Below are positions 54,423 to 62,564 of a stretch of DNA of 64,000 nucleotides, piece by piece. The first letter of the stretch is position 1; each line of letters begins with the position of its first letter. The position numbers were made by a program, and so were the translations under genes. The stretch is taken from positions 37,949,001-38,013,000 of the forward strand of contig NC_072807.1 in the NCBI RefSeq assembly GCF_028583425.1, read 5' to 3'. Under the pieces are notes generated by a model that had not been told where the DNA came from, ran no database searches, and saw nothing but the letters and a program-made list of their open reading frames with translations. The stretch is from Eublepharis macularius (lineage: Eukaryota; Chordata; Lepidosauria; Squamata; Eublepharidae).

Positions 54423-54633
54423 CATAGATCTAGAGGAGTTAGCCGTGTTAGTCTGTAGTCACAAAATAGTAAAGAGTCCAGTAGCAGCTTTAAGACCAAC
54501 CAACTTTATTGCAGCATAAGCTTTCGAGAACCACAGTTCTGCATCTGACGAAGAGAGCTGTAGTTCTCGAAAGCTTACGCGACAATAAAGTTGGTTAGTC
54601 TTAAAGGTGCTACTGGACTCTTCTTTACTATTT
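54423..54633 (+). repeat. Fold-back repeat family A with target duplication
   Basis: Located just downstream of MPHOSPH10. The head AGATCTAGAGGAGTTAGCC precedes arms meeting at TCTGCATCTGACGAAG. ATTTTCCACAGT is directly repeated (54,411-54,422 and 54,630-54,641), partly overlapping the element end. A (TC)n microsatellite lies nearby at 54,249-54,270. Confidence 0.85.
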
Positions 54634-54641
54634 TCCACAGT

Positions 54642-55098
54642 GTTTCACAGCTGCCTTTTCCCTAATAAATCAGAGGCAGGCAACCTTGTTCCAGGCTCTG
54701 GGGCAAACCCTGATCATCTCCCTGTGAAGCTGAAGATGTGCCCATAAGCAAAATGAGGCTGGAGACAGAGAGAAGGGGATTGCACTCGGCAAGACACTCT
54801 GGGACCAAGCTGATATGGCACATCAGGGGGTCACTTCTTTCCTGCGTGGGTCTAGGGGACAACGGCAGGCATAAGCTACACCCAGCATCTTCTCCCAGGG
54901 TTTGATTGATGGGGGGGGGGGAGTGTTGCTCTCTCCACCTGTGATCAGCCAGACACAGCGAGAAATGCTTTAGGATACCAACTTCCCTAACACGATACCC
55001 TGAGGCCTCAAACACGAGCCACGGCATTCTGTTCTGTGAATATTTCCTTTACTGGTCATGTTTCATAAATGTGGCTTAGAAGCTGTAAAAGTTATTTT
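54642..55098. other. Intergenic sequence, nothing recognised
   Basis: Unique sequence with an 11-base G run at 54,911-54,921. No exon seen. Confidence 0.5.
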
Positions 55099-55568
55099 GC
55101 ACTGAGACAAGAGAAATGCTTTGATAGTATGTTCTTTTCTGATCAATCTGGCTGGGGAGCATATTTGCATGCAGACTGCAGAGACGGCGTTAGTGCCATG
55201 CGTTTCTGAAGAGACCGAACTCTGGGAGGCCCCTCCTCCGAATCTCACCTCTGCAGTGAGGTTTCTAGATGAAGATACGACGCTGCCCTTTACACTGAGT
55301 CAAGCCATTGATTCTTCAAGGTCAGTCTTGTCTGCACTGAGACAAGAGAAATGCTTTGATAGTATGTTCTTTTCTGATCAATCTGGCTGGGGAGCATATT
55401 TGCATGCAGACTGCAGAGACGGCGTTAGTGCCATGCGTTTCTGAAGAGACCGAACTCTGGGAGGCCCCTCCTCCGAATCTCACCTCTGCAGTGAGGTTTC
55501 TAGATGAAGATACGACGCTGCCCTTTACACTGAGTCAAGCCATTGATTCTTCAAGGTCAGTCTTGTCT
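55099..55568. repeat. Perfect 235-bp tandem duplication
   Basis: Unit 55,099-55,333 is repeated without visible difference at 55,334-55,568. Reading frames through the two copies translate identically. The end of the unit contains the 3' part of a minus-strand SINE, so the duplication came after that SINE inserted. Confidence 0.9.
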
Positions 55569-55684
55569 GCTCAGACCGGCAGCAGCTTTTCTGGGTATCC
55601 TTTGAAACGGAGATGCTGAGCACAGAACCTGGGACCTCCTGCATGTGAACCAAAAGCTCTGCCACTGAGCCACGGCCCCTCCCC
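55521..55684 (-). repeat. tRNA-derived SINE (Sauria-type head)
   Basis: On the minus strand it starts GGGCCGTGGCTCAGTGGCAG (A box) and has GGTCCCAGGTTCTGTGC (B box). Its 3' part is also present in the first duplication unit (about 55,290-55,333). Confidence 0.75.
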
Positions 55685-58070
55685 TGTGGTGGCTTTAAGC
55701 AAATCAGTCCACCCCCACCTGCAATAAGCAGGTGATGGTGACCTACTGTACAAGGTCATTGTAAGCATGAATCTCTACAGCCAGCTCTCCATGCTAAATC
55801 TTTTTAAGAGTCCCCTGTCTGTCTGCCGTCCCCTCTCCCAATGACCCCCTATAGAATGCACCTGCTGCTCTGAATTTTCCACCATCACTTGGAAGTGCCT
55901 TGTTTTAGTTTAAGGATGCCTTGGATTGGAAGCGATAGGGAGCAATTGGGCCTCCCAGGAGGATAGTTGCACATTAGGAAACAGCTTCTCTGTGTCAACA
56001 TTGGCTGACCTTCACTCCATTTATTTCTGCACTCGGAAAAACGTGTGCTAGTTTTACTCTCTTAAGGTCAACGCTAGAGAAAGGGAAAATTGCTGAGCGG
56101 CGAAGATCGGTACTGAGAGTATCTGTTCTGCTGGAGAAATTACCTTGTAGAGCTCTAGCTCGGCTCCTAATTATCCCCTTTAAAGTTTCCAAAGAAGGTC
56201 TGTCCCTTAGATGCATTATGTCCGACTGCTGGAGGGGAGGGAGGCTGGGTCACCCATCTAGCGATGCTATTAAATACCTGAAACAAATGTGTCTCGGTTG
56301 GTTTAACAGGGCACTCCAGTTTTTTTTTTCCTTGAGTGACCTCATAAATTATGTGTTATTTGCAAATGCGCTTTTGGGAGAAATTTGTCACAGTTAATTA
56401 AAGTCACACAGAGGCTGAAATTGCATTAGTTTAAAAATATCAAGCCCAAGCCAGAGAGCACAATTACAGCTAATAGGGGGAGGCCTTAAGGCCAGCATCT
56501 GAAAAATAAATTAAAAGACTCTCTGCTTAATAGAAAGTGATCGAGGCTACCGTCATGCCCACTAATGGAAGTGGCAGGTAAATTCAATCTATGCCAAGTG
56601 ACAGAAGACAAACGGCAGTTGGCGTGCCTTCTATAATGGAAGAAAGCAGTGCGGCGTCCCTGTGCGGTTTCCCAAGGAAAGTGGGGTTCACTGGAACCTC
56701 CCTGAGGCCACAGCTTCTCACATGGCTGTTGCCATTCCTTTTAGGTAATTCTCTAGGCAAGAAAATGACTTTGGGGCGGGGGGAGAGGGACAGACCCTCA
56801 CTCATAGATCTGCAGTTGTAAACGATGCAGATTTTTAAATGTATTGAAGGCTTTGAGTAGCATGTGCGCACTTCATTTAGCTTTGGGGTCGCAGCACCAG
56901 CTTCTGTCCACCTCAGCCTTCGAAACAGAAGTCTCCCATTGTTGGCTGTCAGCTGATGAGTCTGGTTTGCGACTCCCTTGCACAGTGGGGTTGCAATGGT
57001 GGTATCATTTCTGTTGCAGATGGTGGTGCTTTTTAAAGAGAGCGAGCGAGTAAAGATTCATGCGCTCCTTGTAGATGCGCATTAGAAGACGGTGCCATTC
57101 ACTTTACAAATCACATTAACACAACTTCTTAATGTACTGCTGTGTTAACTTCTGATGTCCCCCATACATGGCTTTTGAAAAGGTTATAAAATGCATATCT
57201 AATTCAAGACGGCTTGCCCACCACTAGGTGACTATTGTTCAATCCCTGCCTGCAATGTGCTGGAGAGACTGCTGGGTATCTGTCTAGAGCCACCCTCCCA
57301 CGAGTCACGCGAAGCCACAGCCAGGTACAATTAACTGGATGGGAGGCTCTGGAATCTTCCCAACATTCTTTGCAATTCTGGCCCAGTCGGCGCCTGAAGC
57401 AGAATGAGGAGTAGGTCTGTGACTTGGTAGAATGGGCTGTACTATCCAGGCTGTGGGGGGAATGCCATTTTCCCTCCACTGTGTAAAAGCGGGAAAGTTT
57501 TATAACCACTATGGTAGAGAGCTGGCAGCCTAAATCTGATGCGATGGATCGGCAGCCTTCATTGTTTCCTACTCGAAGGTGGCCAGTTTTGTAAAGTGCT
57601 TCAGGGAAATGCAGAGCTCTAAGAATGCGAAGTGCATTCGGGTTGCCAGGACTCCCGGAGCCAGAGATCCAAGTGGGGCGGCCAAGCCCCTTTCTTCGTT
57701 GAGCTGGAGTGGGCCAGAGGGGGAATACCTGTGGAGTCTCAAGACCCCTGCTTCATCTTTGAAGACGTGGAATGCTTGACAGTCTCTTTGAGCCCCCTTT
57801 AAGCCCAAAAAAGCTCCCTGGAAGGTTCCTTTCTCCCCCTTTGCCAGATTCTCTTCCTCTCGTATGTGATGTGTGTCACTTAACAAACAGGCAACGTGTG
57901 TCTCTGCAGCCCCGCCTTCCTTTTGTTACCGTCTCAGTAAAAATGCACTTTTGTCCAGGTTTGCCAGCTTGTGGACACAAATGGTCTCAATGCCTCCTTA
58001 AAGAAATGCAGATGCTCCAATGATCCCTGCTTGGGGAAGGGCCGCGGCTCACTATCAGGGGTGTGCGTGC
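55685..58070. other. Intergenic MPHOSPH10-FAN1; conserved-type block at 56,320-56,590
   Basis: No exon found. The block 56,320-56,590 is AT-rich, repeat-free and has CACAGTTAATTAAAGTC, TTTGCAAATGCG (octamer-like) and GGCCTTAAGGCC, resembling a conserved enhancer. The rest is unique with no features I can support. Confidence 0.4.
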
Positions 58071-58077
58071 GTGTGTG

Positions 58078-58545
58078 CTGTCAAGTTGCCTCCAACTTAT
58101 GGTGACCCTATGAATGAGAGACCTCCAAAAGATCCTACCATTAACAGACTTGCTCAGATCCTGCAAACTGGAGGACGTGGCTTCTTTTACTGAGTCAAGT
58201 CATCTCGTTTTAGGTCGTCCTCTTTTCCTACTGGCTTCCACTTTTCCTAGCATTATTGACTTTTTCAGAGAGTCTTGTCTTCTCATGATGTGATCAAAGT
58301 ACGATAGCCTCAGTCTTGTCATTTTAGCTTTTGGGGAGAATTCAGGCTTGATTTGATCAAAAAACCCACTTATTTGTCTTTTTGGCTGTCCAGGGTATCT
58401 GCAAAACTCTCCTCCAGTACTACATTTCAAATAAATCAATTTTCCTCCTGTCAGCTTTCTTCACTGTCCAAGTTTCACATCCATACATAGTAATGGGGAA
58501 TACCAGTTTGGATTCTCTTGATCTTGGTCCACAGAAGGATCTTCT
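58078..58545 (-). mobile_element. RTE/BovB-like LINE, ORF2 C-terminal fragment
   Basis: Minus-strand frame with FSPKAKMTRLRLSYFDHIM, RRQDSLKKSIMLGKVEASRK and RGRPKTR. Homologous to the 5,134-5,536 copy, with an extra upstream piece (CCACTGGTATTCCCC side). Truncated, interrupted by stops. Confidence 0.72.
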
Positions 58546-59044
58546 CTCGCTCCCTCACAGCTGCTCTTCCAAGTCCCAATCTTCTTCTGAAAGACCTTGA
58601 ATCGAGACCCCAAAGAGCCACTGCTAGTCTGAGCTGGCAGTACGGACCATGACGGCCCAAGGGCTGATTCAGTATATGGCAAGGACAGTTTTGTCTTCTA
58701 GCCCACAACTGTCCCTGCTTACCCTTCTGGGGAGATTTGAACACTTAAAATGTAATTAGCGTGCACTGCTATGAAGCCGGCTTTAAACTCTTTAGGGGGG
58801 ACTGTGTCTAGACTCCAGCACGCATGTCTGGAAGTGCTTTGCCGCCTGAGTGTTTCTGAAGGGTCTAAACCACCTCTGCTTCTCACTTGTCTTGACAGCC
58901 CCTTGCTGGGGTCGCCATAAGACATGGTGGCACTTTACACACACAGGATGTAATTGCACACAGGACGTGCAAATCTGCAAAAATCTGAAACCAGCAGAAA
59001 TCCAGGTCAGAACTGAAGAAATGTTGAAACGGAGCAAAAAACAA

Positions 59045-59190
59045 TTCTAAGGTTGAGAAGAAGGAAGGAAGGGAAAGAGAAAGAGAGAGGGAAAGGAAGG
59101 AAGGAAGGGAAAGAAAAGAGAAGGAAAGAGGAAAGGCAGAAAAGACAGGCAGAAAAATAGAAAAGAAAGAATAAAGAAAGGGAAAGAACC
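59045..59190. repeat. GA-rich low-complexity tract
   Basis: Purine-only sequence of (GGAA)n/(GAAA)n type directly upstream of the FAN1 promoter. Confidence 0.8.
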
Positions 59191-59214
59191 AGCCCCTAAG
59201 CAAGAGATGCTAAC

Positions 59215-59443
59215 ACTGAGGATCGATCACTCTGCAATTGACCGGCCATGCCTGAAGAGCGACGGCTTGCGTCTGCCAGGCCGAAGAGCAGAAAGAGCGC
59301 AGTCCATTCTGGAGCATGCGCACTTGGACTCATACGCTCTCGATGCCCGGTCTCGCGCTGCCCGGGATGCCGGGCTCGTTTTGCGCCTGCGCGCTCCATC
59401 GCAGCTGCTGAATTGCAAGAAGGCAGTCAATGGAGGGAACTTC
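59215..59443 (+). promoter_or_regulatory. FAN1: FAN1 promoter and probable untranslated exon 1
   Basis: A CpG-richer island with NRF1-like sites (GAGCATGCGCAC near 59,312 and TGCGCCTGCGCGC near 59,382) and no TATA box. A donor GAACTTC|GTAAGC ends a possible non-coding exon at 59,443. It would splice to the acceptor TTTTTTCGCAG at 61,152. This is a plausible two-exon 5' end but is not proven. Confidence 0.5.
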
Positions 59444-59843
59444 GTAAGCGGTCTCAACCTTTGCACCCGAGTAGCCCTCCTCCCACCGCCCCTCCATTGA
59501 TTTATTATCTTTGCTTAAGTGCAATAGCCCCTACTTTGATCTTGATGGCTCGAGCTGGTGCTTGCTCGTGCCCTCTGGGGCTCAGGTTTGGGAAGCCAGT
59601 TTTTGCCCTTTTTTAAAAAATAGGGGGAAAGTTGCACTTGTGAAGCTACAGAATCTCTCGCGTGTTGGAGTCAAATGGCTTGTAGTTGTCTGGACTGGGA
59701 TGCACAGCCTGCTTTCCCCCTTCTGAGCAGCAACGGAGAGGGCCCGGTGTAAGACTGGAATGTTTCCTACGCAGGTGATTAGAACAGGCGCTCACCTTAT
59801 TTTGTCCTGTGAAGGTTAAGGGTGATTTACATAACCCTATCCA

Positions 59844-59931
59844 CAGTGCAATCCTACACAGAGTTACTCCAGTCTCATCCCATTGATTTCAGTGGGCTTA
59901 TACTGGTGTAACTGTGCTTAGGATAGCACTG
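59844..59931. repeat. Fold-back repeat family C
   Basis: CAGTGCAATCCTACACAGAG and the inverted GTGCTTAGGATAGCACTG enclose CATTGATTTCAGTGGGCTT. In the putative FAN1 intron 1. Confidence 0.7.
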
Positions 59932-60052
59932 CCAGTTTACTTAATGGCTAAAGTTTGCTTTGAATCAGGGTCTCTGGCAGCCTGGCCTACCCACTGCTTT
60001 GATACGTTTCATAGTTTTTTTGTTAAAAAAATATGATTAACTTCGTAGTACA

Positions 60053-60475
60053 GTTTCAGATGGGTAGCCGTGCTGGTCTGTAGCATGGTGGTGGAGAGTG
60101 CCTTCAAGTCATAGCTAACTTGTGGCAACCCCTAGCGGGGTTTTCCTGGCAAGAGACTAACACGGGTGGTTTGCCATTGCCTGCCTCTGCAAAGCAACTC
60201 TGGTCTTCGTTGGAAGTTACTACCCAAGGCCAACCCTGCTTAGCTTCTGAGATCTGGCTCACCTAGGCTATCCAGGTCAGGGTGCTGGTCTGTAGGAGAA
60301 GAGCAAGATTTGGGTCCAGCAGCACCTTAAAGATCAATGAGGTTTCCAAGGTAGGAGCTTTCGAGAGTCAGAGCTCCCTTTGTCAGATCCAAATCTGAAT
60401 CTGACTCGAACACTCGTACCCTGGAAATCTCGTTGGTCTTTAAGGTGCTGCTGGACCCAAATCTTGCTCTTCACA
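60053..60475 (+). repeat. Fold-back repeat family B, interrupted by a 5S SINE
   Basis: The head CAGATGGGTAGCCGTGCTGG is split from its body by the SINE. After it come GCAAGATTTGGGTCCAGCAG, GAGCTTTCGAGAGTCAGAGC, TCAGATCC...TCTGACTCGAAC and the inverted right arm ending GACCCAAATCTTGCTC. Confidence 0.8.
60084..60281 (-). repeat. 5S rRNA-derived SINE with 14-bp target duplication
   Basis: On the minus strand the 5S-like part GATCTCAGAAGCTAAGCAGG is clear (5S rRNA: GATCTCGGAAGCTAAGCAGG), followed by the SINE body. GTGCTGGTCTGTAG is repeated exactly at 60,070-60,083 and 60,282-60,295, showing insertion by target-primed reverse transcription into a family B element. Confidence 0.85.
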
Positions 60476-61152
60476 GTACAGTATAATCAAAAGCACAAAA
60501 AGCTAACGATATCTTCATCGTACTAGGGCAGTGTAATGGCTTTTTATTGTGTTCCCAGTGTAAGGAAAAGCCCAGTTCCCTGCCTGAGTGACGTGGTCTT
60601 GCTGTTGACAGTGGGATGGTGGGCAGAGCCCTGGAGAGAATATCACCTATAGAGAGAGCTGTGTGTATTTATGCTTTATTTCAGTCAGGGTTTAAGATCT
60701 CAGGCATTGAGTCAGAAGCTGGTGGGTTTTGAAAGTAGAGAGCGGTATCTTCCTCATGCTGTTCCAAGACAAATTTGGGGGTGAAGGGGGAGAAACGCAA
60801 AAGAAGACGGGAGGGCTGCTCTACCCTTGAGCCTGATATATCACAATCCTGTCTGAAAGTACCCTTAAATTTGTTGATTTTACTGACGCCTCCCACAATG
60901 TTCAGTTTGGAAGAAATTCTAGAGCTCTCACAGAAACTTCTGTGCACGCAGTCACTGCCCATTCTAAATGTTCTGTCTCTGCCATGTCCTGATGAATGGC
61001 TCCAGCCAGCTGCGCTTGCAAAAGGAATCCAAATGACACCCCTAAGTAAATCAGCAACTCACAAATGATTTGAACATGTTGCAAGGTCACCAGCGGTGAA
61101 AATGGTGGGTTTTTTTTAAAGCAAAAAATTGTTCCTAATTCTTTTTTCGCAG
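60476..61152 (+). other. Putative FAN1 intron 1 sequence
   Basis: No repeat or coding exon recognised here. It ends in a strong pyrimidine tract and CAG acceptor at 61,152. Confidence 0.45.
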
Positions 61153-61261
61153 GCAGGGCAAAGGAGGATGCTTAATAATGAACAACAACAACACATATTT
61201 CAACTTTCAGTACTGTTTGTGTGACTGTTATTGAGTGAGTCCTGTGTTTTGGATTCTTTCA
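61153..61261 (+). other. FAN1: FAN1 5' UTR part of exon 2 (putative)
   Basis: Follows acceptor TTTTTTCGCAG. It contains a short upstream ORF starting ATGCTTAATAATG and an in-frame TGA at 61,232-61,234 ahead of the FAN1 start. An alternative acceptor CAACTTTCAG ends at 61,210. Confidence 0.45.
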
Positions 61262-62564
61262 ATGGCAGAAAATGGAGTTCCAGAAAATAAAAGGCCTCGA
61301 AGAAGCTTATCCCTAGGTAATAAACTCAGGAAAAAAGCAAGCAAGAAGTATGGGGCGGAAGCTGAAGGTGCATCCCCTTCTGCCTCTATTGCTTCGTTTT
61401 TTAGTAACACTACCCCTTCGCGAGTTGCCTGTCCCCTGTGCGGGCAGGCAGTGCCAAGATACAAAATCAATCAGCATATTGATGAGGCATGTCAAAAGAG
61501 CCGCAGCGCTGAGGAGGACGACGTGATTCTGCTTGAGCCTCCATCGGAGACTTCAGGGGGCAACCAGCGGAGCAGTTCCAGTCCAGATTCTGCAAAGGAC
61601 ACCTCGACCTCAGAGAAGAACCCAATACCTCCGGAAGGCAGTGGCCTTAAAAGAAAACTTGGGGCTGGAGAACAGACAAGCCCTTATTTTAAAGCGGGCG
61701 GCAACTTGATAGGGAGTGACAGCAAGCCCGTGGTTCGAGTAGCTAAAAACATCTCTCTGGGAAGGTTGTCATCTAAACTCTCCAGGAGACGCTATGTGCA
61801 GGGCGATAATGTGGTATGCGAGCATGCTGAGACCTGTCTGGCTCCTGACACGCAAAATAATGCTGTTGAATGGAACCCAGGAGATACGACTGCTGAGAGT
61901 GGCTCCCAGAAAGAAAACTGTTCTCCTTTTTCAACATTTGAGGAACAGCGAAGTCCCAAAGAAAGTTTAAGACATGCAACTGGAACTGTGGGCATAGCAC
62001 GAGACGCTGATCCAGGAGCGCTCCAGGTTGGGTCTGAGAATTCTACTCCTGTGTTAATTCCTTTGGCTGATCTTGGTTGCAGTGAACTTGCCCTGCCATC
62101 AGCAGGGGCCAGTGAGCAGCCAGTTCCTGATAATGGCCAACATGCAGCGTGTTCAGCGGCTTACACAGAAGTAGGGCCATCCGATCGGGAAAGCCAGGAG
62201 CTCTCATCTGGTGAGCACGTTCTGTCACCTCTTGCAAAACCAGAGCCCTTTAGGCAAAACCCGAAATCCTCCGTTGGGAAGGGTCATGCAAAACAGCTTC
62301 TTCCTGAAGACCATCAGGACTTATGGAATGATGTGGCCGAGGGTCGTGCGAGGCCTAATGAAGAACTGACTTTTGGGAATACAAGAAGCGCCATTTCTGG
62401 AATGCTCCTAGATCCGTCTGGCTCTGCCGCGGACTTGGGCGGGCATCCATATTATCTCCAGAACTTTCTAAAGGTCGTACGAGCTGTGCTGGAGGACTCG
62501 GATGATGTAAGGCTTTTCAATGCGAATGAATTGCTGCTCGTTGGGAAATTTTATGAGCTCTCAG
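61262..62564 (+). CDS. FAN1: FAN1 nuclease, first coding exon (N-terminal 434 residues)
   Basis: FAN1 is a structure-specific nuclease recruited by ubiquitinated FANCD2 to interstrand crosslinks; it also acts with MLH1 and limits CAG-repeat expansion. This exon encodes the N-terminal third only. The basic motif KRPRRSLSL (residues 10-18) matches human KKRPRRSLS. A UBZ4 finger follows with C57, C60, H72, C77 (CPLC...HIDEAC). The MLH1-binding motif SPYF is at 140-143, as I recall from human S126-F129. A long poorly conserved linker comes next, then HPYYLQNFLKVVRAVLE, which starts the folded region. The first ATG is at 61,262, after an in-frame stop. Donor TCTCAG|GTACCT leaves one base of the next codon, as in human. 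The catalytic VRR-NUC domain lies outside the window. Confidence 0.95.

Noticed and set aside
55121-55619. Identical small reading frames in the 235-bp duplication as duplicated genes
   Set aside because: They exist only because the DNA is duplicated. They run into a SINE and have no family similarity.
60084-60281. Functional 5S rRNA gene
   Set aside because: Only part of 5S rRNA is present, fused to a SINE body and flanked by a target duplication.
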